NCBI RefSeq assembly: GCF_015482765.1
Contig: NZ_JADMLB010000040.1
Location: forward strand, 1 to 64,000
Length of the DNA: 64,000 nucleotides
Source of the DNA: Halodesulfovibrio sp.
GTDB taxonomy: Bacteria > Desulfobacterota > Desulfovibrionia > Desulfovibrionales > Desulfovibrionaceae
Reading direction: 5' to 3'
The notes under the pieces are model-generated. The model did not search any database. It saw nothing but the letters and a program-made list of their open reading frames with translations, and was not told where the DNA came from. Position numbers and translations under genes: made by a program. Positions within the stretch are counted from its first letter, which is position 1. Each line of letters begins with the position of its first letter. Below, one piece after another: positions 8,702-17,351 of this stretch.

Positions 8702-10069
8702 ATGGCATTTTCTTTCTTTCAGCGTTTTCATCCGGCTGTAGTCCTGCTTTGTATTACAATCCTTGCGGGATGCTCAGGGAATGGCGAGCAACAGCAATTC
8801 AATGCGCCGCATGTTGATGTTATGGCGGTATACGAAATACCGGTTGCCAACAAATGGGATGCCGTGGGCAGAGTGGATTCAAAAGATATTGTTGATATCA
8901 AATCACGAGTGGAAGGGTTTTTAATCAAGCGTGAATTTGTTGAAGGTGACATTGTTCCTAAAGGCAAAGTGCTGTTCAAAATTGATCCAAAACCTTTTGA
9001 AGCTGACCTTCTTCTTGCAAAAGCAAGCGTAGAAAAAGCAAGAGCTGCGCTTATTGAAGCCAAACAGAACCTTGAACGCGGCAAGCAGCTCTATGCAGGT
9101 AAAAATATCAGTAAATCACAGCTTGATGCCTATACCAGTACAGAACGACAGGCAGCAGCAGAACTGGATGCCGCTAAGGCTCAAGTGTACTCTGCAACAA
9201 TTAATTTAGGATACACCACGATTAGCGCCCCCTTCAAAGGACGAATAGGTCGAACCATTTATTCTGTCGGAAACCTTATTTCAACATCCAGTGGTACCCT
9301 TGCAACAATATTTTCAATTGACCCCATTTATGTCTACTTCACGATCGATGAAAAAGATGTTGTGACCTATCGCTCCAAATGGGGCTATAAATCCTCTCCG
9401 AACCTTCGTTTTATGCTGAGACTTCCGAACGGAGCCATGTACGATCAAGAAGGAAAACTCGATTTTGCTCAACCATTTATTGACAAAGACACCGGTACAA
9501 TCGACCTGCGTTGCGTTTTCCCCAACCCAGAAAGCCTGCTTCTTTCAGGAATGTATGTCTCTGTTATTGTGGAAGATGCAGATAAAAAACGCATGCCGGT
9601 TATCCCTCAAGCAAGTGTGCAGCAAACACAGACCGGCTACACAGTCGTTGTCCTCGATAAAAAAAATATTGCGACAACACGGGAAGTTAAGTTGGGAATG
9701 CGCCTTGATGCCATGTGGGTTGTTCTAAACGGATTACAGGCTGGAGAGCGTATTATCGTTGAAGGACTACAAAAAGTTCAGATAGGAAAACCAGTTACTC
9801 CAAACCTAGTTGCCGTAGATACAAAAACCGGTGCCGTTATCAAAGGAGCTCCAAAGGGAGCACAACAGCCGAAGACGGACACACCGTCGAATGTTGTTCC
9901 TCCCAAAACAGGCTCCAGTAACAACACTCCTGAAAACCCACGTTGGACAGAAACCAACCCTGCAGAAAAAAATGAGGCATCACCGCCTCCCGGCTCAATA
10001 AAACAACCTAGCGTAAAGCCAAATTCGTTAAAAGGAAAACAACCTGCCACGTCAAATAGCGGGAGCTGA
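8702..10069 (+). CDS. RND efflux periplasmic adaptor lipoprotein
   Basis: A 455-residue membrane-fusion protein of the AcrA/MexE family. The signal peptide ends in the lipobox LAGC, with the lipidated Cys at residue 24 when translation starts at 8702 (GGAGG four bases upstream); this placement decides the start against the in-frame ATG at 8666. The body has the typical order: barrel-sandwich half with KGKVLFKIDPKPFEADL, an alpha-hairpin (roughly 115-165), the second lipoyl half (TTISAPFKGRIGRT), a beta-barrel and a membrane-proximal domain. The last 85 residues form an unusual Pro/Lys/Asn-rich, probably disordered tail. It pairs with the pump encoded two bases downstream; no TolC-type outer membrane gene is in the window. 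Confidence 0.93.
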   Translation: MAFSFFQRFHPAVVLLCITILAGCSGNGEQQQFNAPHVDVMAVYEIPVANKWDAVGRVDSKDIVDIKSRVEGFLIKREFVEGDIVPKGKVLFKIDPKPFEADLLLAKASVEKARAALIEAKQNLERGKQLYAGKNISKSQLDAYTSTERQAAAELDAAKAQVYSATINLGYTTISAPFKGRIGRTIYSVGNLISTSSGTLATIFSIDPIYVYFTIDEKDVVTYRSKWGYKSSPNLRFMLRLPNGAMYDQEGKLDFAQPFIDKDTGTIDLRCVFPNPESLLLSGMYVSVIVEDADKKRMPVIPQASVQQTQTGYTVVVLDKKNIATTREVKLGMRLDAMWVVLNGLQAGERIIVEGLQKVQIGKPVTPNLVAVDTKTGAVIKGAPKGAQQPKTDTPSNVVPPKTGSSNNTPENPRWTETNPAEKNEASPPPGSIKQPSVKPNSLKGKQPATSNSGS

Positions 10070-10071
10070 GT

Positions 10072-13000
10072 ATGACAATCAGCCATTTCTTTATTGATAG
10101 ACCAAAATTCGCCATTGTCATATCAGTGATCATTACGCTTGTTGGCGGATTGGCTCTGGTTACGCTACCTATTGCGCAGTATCCCGACATTACACCACCA
10201 ATTGTTACAGTGACGGCCAACTACCCCGGTGCCAGTCCTGAAACATTAGAAAGCACTGTAATTAAGCCGTTGGAAGACAACATTAACGGCGTAGAAAATA
10301 TGATCTATATGTCGTCCTCCGCCGATACGACAGGAACGACGACAACATCTATTACATTTGCTCCGGGAAGCGATCCGGACATTGCTCAGGTGAACGTACA
10401 AAACCGCGTTTCACAGGCAGAACCAAAACTGCCGGAGCAAGTACGCAAGCTTGGCGTTAAAATTAATAAGCAATCGACTACCATGTTGCTTGGTATCAGT
10501 CTCATCTCGCCAGACAACAGCTATTCGGGGCTATTCTTAAACAACTATGCCAAACAGTTTGTTGTCGATCCGTTAAAACGCATAAAAGGTGTCACAAACG
10601 TACAGATCTTTGGCTCACCGTATTCTATGCGCATATGGCTTGATCCAAAGCTCATGGAATCCTTCCGGATGACAACTTCCGATGTTCAAGATGCGTTAAG
10701 CCAACAGAATATTATTGTTGCCGCCGGTAGCTTAGGCGGTGGCCCAAACCTCGTTGAGCAACAATTTCAATACACAGTACAGGCACAAGGTCGCTTAATC
10801 ACAGAAAAACAATTTAATGATATCATTCTTCGCACGTCTCCAAACGGCGCGATTGTTCGTGTAAAAGATATCGGTCGTGCTGAACTTGGCGGCGAAGCAT
10901 ACAACTTCTTTGCAAAATTAGATAATAAAGCGCAGGCGTTTGTCGTTATCTATCAAAGCAGTGACGGGAATGCGCTGGAAATTGCGGAAGAAGCCTACAA
11001 ACGCATGGAGATACTCTCCAGACAATTTCCAAAGGGCGTTGACTATCTGATACCGTATGACACCACAATATTCATTCAACGCTCAATTGATGAAGTAGTG
11101 ACCACCCTCTTTGAAGCGGTTTTCCTGGTTATCCTTGTTGTATTCTTGTTCCTGCAAAACGTTCGGGCAACCTTTATTCCTGCGATTGCTATTCCGGTAT
11201 CACTTATCGGTACCTTTGCTATTATGCAGGCATTGGGCTTTTCCATTAACACTATTTCGCTTTTTGGATTGGTATTGGCTATCGGGGTTGTTGTTGATGA
11301 TGCCATTGTTGTTATCGAAAACGTAGAACGACATATGACAGAGTCGAAACTGTCTCCAAGGGAGGCAGCCCGAATTGCCATGACGGAAGTTTCCAGTCCT
11401 ATTATTGCGACTACGCTAGTTTTGTTAGCCGTTTTTGTTCCAGTAATGTTTATGCCCGGTATTACCGGCGGTCTTTATAAACAGTTCGCTGTTACAATCT
11501 CGGTATCTGTTCTTATTTCATCGGTTAACGCACTGACACTAAGTCCTGCACTCTGCTCGCTCATCCTTAAAGAGGGACAGCTTGAGCCAATTTCATTCCT
11601 GCGCCCCGTTGATCGGGCAATAAAATGGTCTACTGAACGATATGGAACAATTGTTACCTTTATCCTTCGAAGAGGATTGTTAACATTGGTTCTTGTCGGC
11701 GGTATCTTTGCTGCTACAGGCTATTTTTATCAAAATACTCCGACAGCATTTATACCAAACGAAGACCAAGGATTCTTCTTTGTTGATGTACAGTTACCAG
11801 AAGCATCATCACTAAACCGTACCCAAAGAGTTCTTGATGAGGTAACGGAAATAACAAATAAGGTTGAAGGCGTACTTCGCGTTGTTACCGTTGCAGGACG
11901 GAGTATGCTTTCCGGTAACTTATCAAATACAGGGCTTGTTATCGTGATGCTCGAGGACTGGGACGCCCGCCCTAATGGAATGACCCTGCGCGAAATAATG
12001 GCTAAGGCGAGCAAACTCTATCACAACTACCCGTACGCCTCGCTCCGTTCGTTTGAGCTTCCGGCTATTCCGGGAATTGGTAATACAAACGGCTTCACGT
12101 ATCAGTTGCAAGATACATTAAGCCGTCCACCCCAAAACATTGCAAAGGTAGCGCAAACATTGGCGCGTGAAGCAACGCAAGATCCTTCCATTGCGTTGGC
12201 CTACACAACATACCGAACAGATGTTCCGCAGTATTTTCTGGATGTAGATCGAAACAAAGCAATGGTACTCGGCATTCCTCTTGGAGATATCTATGCAACC
12301 CTGCAAGCTCAGTTCGGCTCACTGTACGTAAACGATTTTGTTCGTGAAGGACAAATCTATCAGGTAAATATTCAGGCAGATGCTCCATTCAGAGCAAATC
12401 CAGATGATTTCAGACTTTTTTATGTCCGTAATCGGAATAAAGAAATGGTACCAATTACATCTGTTGCAGCCATCAACCCTATTCAAGGCCCTGCTCAGGT
12501 GTTCCATTACAACTTATATAAAACCGTTGCTATCAACGGTAATGCAGCCCTCGGATATAGTTCCGGAGATGCCATTTCAACAATGCAGAGGCTCTCTGAA
12601 AAGCTCCCTCCAGGCTATACGTTTGAATGGACAGCTCTATCATTACAGGAAATTGAAGCAGGTAACCTTGCTCCACTGATTTTCCTGTTATCATTCACTT
12701 TTGTGTACCTATTCCTTGTAGCTCAATACGAAAGCTGGATAATGCCTATCGCCATTGTGGGAGCAGTACCTTTGGCTATTTTCGGTGCAATTCTGGGCAC
12801 TCATTATTGGGCATCAATCTTCCAACTCAGTAACAACATTTATGCACAGGTGGGGGTTGTACTTCTTATAGGTATGGCAGCTAAGACCTCTATTCTTATT
12901 GTTGAGTTCTCTATGGATCTCTACAAGGAAGGAAAGTCTGCTAAAGAAGCTGCATTTACAGCAGCAAAGCTTCGTTTCCGTGCAGTGCTTATGACTGCTT

Positions 13001-13230
13001 TCTCCTTTATTCTCGGCGTATCTCCACTGGTAGTTGCTACAGGCCCTGGCTCTGCAAGCAGGCATTCTCTTGGTATTGCTGTTATGTGCGGCATGATTAC
13101 CGCAACAATTTTCGCTCCACTTCTTGTTCCGGGATTCTATTACCAACTCCAGCGCTGGCTCGAATTTTTTGAAAGAAAAATAAGCAAAAGCCCTGAACCT
13201 TCCAAAACTGAAGAGGATAACAAAGTCTAA
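10072..13230 (+). CDS. RND multidrug efflux pump, HAE1 family
   Basis: A 1052-residue inner-membrane transporter of AcrB/MexB length. The start MTISHFFIDRPKFAIVISV gives TM1; the proton-relay Asp pair is at residues 409-410 in GVVVDDAIVVIENVERH. Two large periplasmic porter/docking loops follow TM1 and TM7, and the second half repeats the fold (FLLSFTFVYLFLVAQYESW...). It uses the proton gradient to extrude hydrophobic compounds through the adaptor and an outer membrane channel encoded elsewhere. The two-base gap to the adaptor gene shows they form one operon. The substrate range cannot be inferred from sequence. Confidence 0.95.
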   Translation: MTISHFFIDRPKFAIVISVIITLVGGLALVTLPIAQYPDITPPIVTVTANYPGASPETLESTVIKPLEDNINGVENMIYMSSSADTTGTTTTSITFAPGSDPDIAQVNVQNRVSQAEPKLPEQVRKLGVKINKQSTTMLLGISLISPDNSYSGLFLNNYAKQFVVDPLKRIKGVTNVQIFGSPYSMRIWLDPKLMESFRMTTSDVQDALSQQNIIVAAGSLGGGPNLVEQQFQYTVQAQGRLITEKQFNDIILRTSPNGAIVRVKDIGRAELGGEAYNFFAKLDNKAQAFVVIYQSSDGNALEIAEEAYKRMEILSRQFPKGVDYLIPYDTTIFIQRSIDEVVTTLFEAVFLVILVVFLFLQNVRATFIPAIAIPVSLIGTFAIMQALGFSINTISLFGLVLAIGVVVDDAIVVIENVERHMTESKLSPREAARIAMTEVSSPIIATTLVLLAVFVPVMFMPGITGGLYKQFAVTISVSVLISSVNALTLSPALCSLILKEGQLEPISFLRPVDRAIKWSTERYGTIVTFILRRGLLTLVLVGGIFAATGYFYQNTPTAFIPNEDQGFFFVDVQLPEASSLNRTQRVLDEVTEITNKVEGVLRVVTVAGRSMLSGNLSNTGLVIVMLEDWDARPNGMTLREIMAKASKLYHNYPYASLRSFELPAIPGIGNTNGFTYQLQDTLSRPPQNIAKVAQTLAREATQDPSIALAYTTYRTDVPQYFLDVDRNKAMVLGIPLGDIYATLQAQFGSLYVNDFVREGQIYQVNIQADAPFRANPDDFRLFYVRNRNKEMVPITSVAAINPIQGPAQVFHYNLYKTVAINGNAALGYSSGDAISTMQRLSEKLPPGYTFEWTALSLQEIEAGNLAPLIFLLSFTFVYLFLVAQYESWIMPIAIVGAVPLAIFGAILGTHYWASIFQLSNNIYAQVGVVLLIGMAAKTSILIVEFSMDLYKEGKSAKEAAFTAAKLRFRAVLMTAFSFILGVSPLVVATGPGSASRHSLGIAVMCGMITATIFAPLLVPGFYYQLQRWLEFFERKISKSPEPSKTEEDNKV

Positions 13231-13302
13231 TTTCAAATTTTTTGATAAAAAAACATTTTCTTGTTGACGGCTACACGGGTTCCATATAAACACCCTTTTC
13301 GC

Positions 13303-13322
13303 AGCACGTAAGACGTGCTTTC
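13303..13322 (+). terminator. weak hairpin after the RND operon
   Basis: AGCACGT-AAG-ACGTGCT followed by only TT; possible weak terminator or processing hairpin upstream of the tRNA. Confidence 0.3.
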
Positions 13323-13370
13323 AATACAGCTCTCTATGATTTCAGCTTATTCTGAGATCTTTATATAGAA

Positions 13371-13446
13371 GCTCTTGTAGCTCAGTCGGCAGAGCGCATC
13401 CTTGGTAAGGATGAGGTCAGCAGTTCAATCCTGCTCAAGAGCTCCA
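13371..13446 (+). tRNA. tRNA-Thr (anticodon GGT)
   Basis: A 76-nt cloverleaf with encoded CCA. The acceptor stem GCTCTTG (13371-13377) pairs with CAAGAGC (13436-13442), followed by T and CCA. The anticodon stem CATCC/GGATG encloses loop TTGGTAA, giving anticodon GGT, which reads ACC and ACT. The T-arm contains AGTTCAATCCT. TTGACG at 13264 and TATAAA at 13285 (15-bp spacing) may be its promoter. No attachment-site duplication or integrase is nearby. Confidence 0.97.
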
Positions 13447-13452
13447 TTTTTT

Positions 13453-13488
13453 AGCGGACAACTTACTTTGTAAGTTGTCCGCTTTTTT
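13453..13488 (+). terminator. intrinsic terminator of tRNA-Thr
   Basis: AGCGGACAACTTA and TAAGTTGTCCGCT form a 13-bp stem followed by TTTTT, seven bases after the tRNA. Confidence 0.9.
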
Positions 13489-13502
13489 ATTCATACGCTC
13501 TT

Positions 13503-14387
13503 TCACCGCAGCGCCCGCTTTAATCTTTCTCCAAGCCACTTTTCAGCAGGACGCAACGGATAATCTTTCTTCCATAACAGATAAAAAGACCACGTATTGC
13601 CCTCCTGTAAGAACGATAGCGGCAATGAAACCATTTCTTCACGCTGACGCAACCGTAAAGTTTGTGATTCTGCAAGCCATGCCCAGCCCACACCTCGCCG
13701 CACAAGATCAATCATCAGCTTGCTATCCTCGCACAACCAAATTTTCTCACTGAATATACTCGAATCCGGCTCTCGCACACCATCTGTACTGGAAGCCACA
13801 AGCTGTTTATGCTCCCAAAGGTCATCTGCAGTAACAGAAGAAAGTTTTGCTAAAGGATGAACTGCCCCCACCATAGGCCAAAAACGTTCGCTTCCCAGTT
13901 GTTCCCATGAACACGACTCATCTGCCAAACCGGTTGAAGGCATTGCAACCCCCACATCGACTCGATCCTTTAAAACAAGTTCCTTAACATCCCCGATAGC
14001 AGCCCAAAGAACCTCAACTTGTATATATGGGTACTCCTTAGCGAAATCTGCCAAAACACCCCCGATAACCTCGCACGATACCAACTCTTCGACAGCGAGC
14101 CGCAAAAGTACCTGAGGTTTCTCAATAATCTGCTCCGCAGTGTCTTCTACAACTCTGCACTGATACAATACTGCTCTGACGGTATTCAACATTCGTTCTC
14201 CGTCGCTCGTCAGAACTGGGAACTTCCCGCTACGATCAAAGAGCGTTACTCCTAAATCAATTTCAAGATTCGCTACCGCCGTACTTATCCGGCTTTGGGC
14301 TTTCCCTAAAGATCTTGCAGCAGCTGAAAAAGAGCCGTGTTCGACTGCGGCAACAAAAGCCTCTAATTGTTCTAATGAAAACAGCAT
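13503..14387 (-). CDS. LysR-family regulator next to a PACE exporter
   Basis: A 294-residue LysR regulator: the winged helix-turn-helix occupies residues 1-60 (LEQLEAFVAAVEHGSFSAAA, AQSRISTAVANLE) and a periplasmic-binding-protein-like effector domain follows from about residue 90. GGAGG lies six bases before the start. It is divergent from the PACE exporter gene at 14535, the arrangement known for AceR/AceI, so control of that exporter is the natural inference. The intergenic region holds the palindrome TCTAATTAGA near 14447, a possible LysR-type site. The effector is unknown, although short diamines and chlorhexidine-like compounds are known for relatives. Confidence 0.88.
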   Translation of the reverse strand: MLFSLEQLEAFVAAVEHGSFSAAARSLGKAQSRISTAVANLEIDLGVTLFDRSGKFPVLTSDGERMLNTVRAVLYQCRVVEDTAEQIIEKPQVLLRLAVEELVSCEVIGGVLADFAKEYPYIQVEVLWAAIGDVKELVLKDRVDVGVAMPSTGLADESCSWEQLGSERFWPMVGAVHPLAKLSSVTADDLWEHKQLVASSTDGVREPDSSIFSEKIWLCEDSKLMIDLVRRGVGWAWLAESQTLRLRQREEMVSLPLSFLQEGNTWSFYLLWKKDYPLRPAEKWLGERLKRALR

Positions 14388-14534
14388 ATTTCCTCCGCCT
14401 TCATTTCACCTTTCACAATTATACCTATCTGTTTTTCGGATATTATCTAATTAGAACTATATCTTTTTATGACATATTAGAAAAGGAAATCAAAAACAAA
14501 TGGAATGATACTTCCATTAATAAAGGTGATTAGA

Positions 14535-14975
14535 ATGAATACAGCAATGCGTACACCAAAAGACCGCGTACGACACACAATCCTTTTCGAAATACTACTG
14601 CTTGCTCTTTGCGTACCGCTCCTCTCTTTTCTTCTTGGAAAACCCTTGAAAGACGTCGGAGTAATGAGTGTTATGCTCAGTGTCATAAGTGCGGTATGGA
14701 ATTACATATATAACTACCTCTTTGACCATGCATTACTTAAACTTGAAAAGCCGTTATACCCTAGAAGCGGCAAGCTCAGACTCACACACGCATTACTTTT
14801 TGAGCTTACCCTGCTGACTATCTCAATTCCTACGGTAATGATCTATCTGGAATGCAGCTTTATTAAGGCGTTAATGGTCGATATCGGTTTTGTGGCTTTT
14901 GTTCCTGTATATGCGTATGTCTTCAACGTTATGTACGACAGAGTGTTCCCGCCTCCAGCGGCACAAATTGTTTAA
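14535..14975 (+). CDS. PACE-family efflux transporter (AceI-like)
   Basis: A 146-residue membrane protein with four helices arranged as two repeated units, each the 'bacterial transmembrane pair': residues 8-60 (RVRHTILFEILLLA...WNYIYNYLFD) and 75-135 (RLTHALLFELTLLT...AYVFNVMYD). The repeated H-x-L-F-E motif, with its membrane-embedded Glu, is characteristic of proteobacterial antimicrobial compound efflux proteins, which exchange protons for chlorhexidine, acriflavine or short diamines. The start is ATG 14535, preceded by AGG with good spacing; an in-frame upstream codon at 14505 lacks one. The neighbouring divergent LysR gene is the likely regulator. Confidence 0.9.
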   Translation: MNTAMRTPKDRVRHTILFEILLLALCVPLLSFLLGKPLKDVGVMSVMLSVISAVWNYIYNYLFDHALLKLEKPLYPRSGKLRLTHALLFELTLLTISIPTVMIYLECSFIKALMVDIGFVAFVPVYAYVFNVMYDRVFPPPAAQIV

Positions 14976-15077
14976 TTTTCGGTTGTTCAAACAACTTTCT
15001 TTTGTTTCCTACATCTGCCATAATCCAGTTCGACGAAAATCACCGGCACATTGTGCCAATTATAAAACGGGGATTGT

Positions 15078-15203
15078 ATGGAAACTAAAAACGCAATCGA
15101 TACTACTGCCAACTGCAGTGACTACGTTCAGGGCAGTGAGTGCTTCGACGTAAAAAGTGCCTCCATGCCCCTCAAATATGGAACCGTTATCAAGAAAGTA
15201 TAA
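15078..15203 (+). CDS. 41-residue small protein, unknown
   Basis: An ORF of 42 codons beginning METKNAIDTTANCSDYV and ending in GTVIKKV. GGGG lies five bases before the ATG, and a strong intrinsic terminator follows 24 bases after the stop, so the unit looks like an independently transcribed small gene rather than chance. Two cysteines (residues 13 and 22) lie within a polar N-terminal half. No signal peptide or membrane segment is seen. I do not recognise a family; conservation in related genomes would be the test. Confidence 0.5.
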   Translation: METKNAIDTTANCSDYVQGSECFDVKSASMPLKYGTVIKKV

Positions 15204-15226
15204 TGAAATTCCACTCCCATACAAAA

Positions 15227-15258
15227 AAAGACCGGACAAAAGGCTTGTCCGGTCTTTT
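15227..15258 (+). terminator. intrinsic terminator of the small gene
   Basis: AAAAGACCGGACAA and TTGTCCGGTCTTTT flank a five-base loop; strong stem with a T tail. Confidence 0.88.
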
Positions 15259-15721
15259 CCATTTCATGATTACCTTCACTGAGCGTTTTCGCACAATGAG
15301 AGCATGAGAAAGGAGCCGCTGAGAGACGCAGCGACTCCTAAGTTCGATCCACTTTCCCTACATATACTAACAGTGTCGATAAACTGCATGACAGGTAAAA
15401 AACGCCACACCTGCCAGCGAGTCCTGAGGGGGCATACTTTTTAAAAAAGCATTAATAACAGAGCACAAATTACTCATGGCATAAGCTGGAATCATCAGCC
15501 ACCAATTATGTGCTGACACATGTATATAAATGGATCGTACAATCTGTATATATGTCGTTGTAGCTTGTCTGTCGAAAATGCAACGTATCTCTTGCATCTA
15601 CAACATACACTACAACTTCAACGCATTACGGTGTGCACATCTATACATCATAATGTTGCTTATAACACCTCCCTAAAGTGGTAGGTGCACAGCCTTTCAT
15701 ATCCAGCAATGGGAGACTGAA
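15259..15721. other. gene-poor region upstream of luxR
   Basis: No convincing gene in about 460 bases. An 11-bp interrupted stem, AGGAG-CGCTG pairing with CAGCG-CTCCT, lies at 15311-15338, and CACCT/AGGTG hairpin bases lie just before the luxR start (about 15666-15688). GGATCGTACA at 15532-15541 equals half of the classical lux box, but the other half is absent. A leftward 76-codon ORF (15367-15597) has no ribosome binding site or recognisable protein character. Confidence 0.3.
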
Positions 15722-16447
15722 ATGACAAAAAAATTGCACGATATTCTTGAAACAATTGTGACAGCAGATTCCAGCGATAAGTTATGGAAAGAGTTTGTCG
15801 AGTACACAAAAGAAATGGGAGCTGCTCAGATTCACACGTGGTTTGGACAAACCAACGAAGAACTGGTTTGTTATTCGACAATTCCAGAATGGTGGCAGCA
15901 ATACTTCATTGAAGTTAACGCCATTGAATATGACTATCTGGCCAATCACACCACCAGGGGTAACGGCCCCCTTTTGTACGGATGCGATAAGGACTTGGAG
16001 AACCCTAGCCTTTGCCAGAAAGCACGTGATCTTATTAAAATGTCCACTGGGGAATTTAATTACGGAAGCGGAATCACCATGCCGTCATTTCACAATAACC
16101 AACGCATTGGTGGTATTAATGTCTGTTTTCCGGAGACAGTATCCGAACTGAACAACGTCTCTACTCAAAACATTTTAGAGTTGCTTCTTGTTTCAAGTAC
16201 AGCTCACGAACGCCTATTTATACTGAGATCTCAAAAAGAACAGTCAACGCTGTTAACCCCACGACAACAGGAATGTCTGACATGGCTTGCTCTCGGGCTT
16301 ACCTCTCAGGAAATTGCCAATAAAATTGGGATAAGCCTTCACACTGTTAAAATGCATATTGATTCTGCAAAAGAACGCCTAGGAGCGACTACTCGGATTC
16401 AAGCTGTTGCTAAAGCACTTTCTGCCGGATTGATTACTGTTCCTTGA
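15722..16447 (+). CDS. orphan LuxR-family regulator
   Basis: A 241-residue protein with the two-domain plan of quorum-sensing LuxR proteins. The N-terminal 165 residues resemble an autoinducer-binding domain (YSTIPEWWQQYF...IEYDYLANHTTRGNGPLLYG, with the W-x(n)-Y-x2-D spacing typical of the ligand pocket). The C-terminal LuxR helix-turn-helix is clear: LTPRQQECLTWLALGLTSQE followed by IANKIGISLHTVKMHI. No luxI synthase gene lies in the window, so this is a 'solo' that may sense foreign or non-lactone signals. It is monocistronic, with a bidirectional terminator after it. Ligand binding is inferred, not shown. Confidence 0.82.
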   Translation: MTKKLHDILETIVTADSSDKLWKEFVEYTKEMGAAQIHTWFGQTNEELVCYSTIPEWWQQYFIEVNAIEYDYLANHTTRGNGPLLYGCDKDLENPSLCQKARDLIKMSTGEFNYGSGITMPSFHNNQRIGGINVCFPETVSELNNVSTQNILELLLVSSTAHERLFILRSQKEQSTLLTPRQQECLTWLALGLTSQEIANKIGISLHTVKMHIDSAKERLGATTRIQAVAKALSAGLITVP

Positions 16448-16470
16448 AAGAACTCATCCGTAAGAAACAA

Positions 16471-16504
16471 AAAAAGCCTGAATAATATTATTCAGGCTTT
16501 TTTT
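16471..16504. terminator. bidirectional terminator between luxR and the LysE gene
   Basis: AAAAAAGCCTGAATAAT and its exact complement form a fully self-complementary hairpin with A/T tracts on both sides; it serves the convergent genes. Confidence 0.9.
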
Positions 16505-16517
16505 GTTTCTGCATCAC

Positions 16518-17132
16518 CTACATTGTATACACAACACGCACTGCCAGTCCCATTAAAACAAGTCCGGTAAGTCTATCCACAAGAACAGCACGAGATTTTA
16601 TGGTGTCCAATATACTTGGCCTTGTAAGCAGGAAACTCACAACTGTGTACCATAGTCCGTCTATAAGAACAGGCGTTGCAACAACAACCGCCCTGCTTTG
16701 AGAAGCATTGCTGGCTGCGACAAACTGGCTGAACAGGGCTAAAAAAAACAAAGCGAGCTTCGGGTTCAACATTGAGATCATGGCACCATCACGGGCTGAT
16801 TCCAACAAAGAACTCTCACCACCGGCTGTAAGCTTTGCCGCCACTCCCCCCTTTGACTGAACAGCATTAAATCCCAACCAAAACAGATACCCTGCTCCCA
16901 GATAAGCAATAGCTTTAAACAACGTAGGATTATGCTGAAGAACAATCGCCAGCCCAAGCACAGATGCCAATGCATATACACCAACGCCCATGGCATGTGC
17001 CCACGCAGTCGCGACACCGTTTTTCCAATTACCCCCGAGGCAGTTTTTAGCAACAACAGCTAAACTCGGGCCCGGAGACATTGCTCCGAGGATACAAATA
17101 GTCACCAATGAAAGCCAAACACTTACAGTCAT
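16518..17132 (-). CDS. LysE/RhtB-family amino acid exporter
   Basis: A 204-residue inner-membrane protein with about six hydrophobic segments. The first helix carries the family signature ILGAMSPGPSLAVVAKNCL, and the third segment is followed by MISMLNPKLALFFLALFSQF, both typical of RhtB/LysE exporters for amino acids and homoserine lactones. GGAG sits eight bases before the ATG. It is convergent with luxR and divergent from the flavodoxin-like gene. The substrate cannot be read from sequence. Export of a small amino acid derivative is the family norm. Confidence 0.88.
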   Translation of the reverse strand: MTVSVWLSLVTICILGAMSPGPSLAVVAKNCLGGNWKNGVATAWAHAMGVGVYALASVLGLAIVLQHNPTLFKAIAYLGAGYLFWLGFNAVQSKGGVAAKLTAGGESSLLESARDGAMISMLNPKLALFFLALFSQFVAASNASQSRAVVVATPVLIDGLWYTVVSFLLTRPSILDTIKSRAVLVDRLTGLVLMGLAVRVVYTM

Positions 17133-17228
17133 CTAATATTCTCCAATAGAACGCATCTGCGCATTTATCTTCTCCTGCACGCGCGCACAGATGGCTATTA
17201 TCTATGTATTGAGGAAAAACTTTGCAAA

Positions 17229-17247
17229 TGACAATTTGGAATTGTCA
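17229..17247. promoter_or_regulatory. perfect inverted repeat, candidate operator
   Basis: TGACAATT-TGG-AATTGTCA has two perfect 8-bp arms around a 3-base centre. It lies in the divergent region between the LysE exporter and the flavodoxin-like reductase and has no T tail, so a repressor or activator site is more likely than a terminator. Confidence 0.45.
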
Positions 17248-17351
17248 GTAGTCTTGAACCGCAATACACTGCTGCTCATTGAATTTACAATCAAATTTTC
17301 CATAGTGCTTTTTTATAAGTAAATAGACCATTCAAACTACAAGGAATTGCA

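Noticed and set aside
13371-13488. tRNA-Thr as an integration site for a genomic island
   Set aside because: No integrase gene or duplicated tRNA end was found nearby, and the next genes look ordinary chromosomal.
15532-15541. Lux box upstream of luxR
   Set aside because: Only the half GGATCGTACA matches; the inverted partner is absent, so it is not a proper palindromic box.
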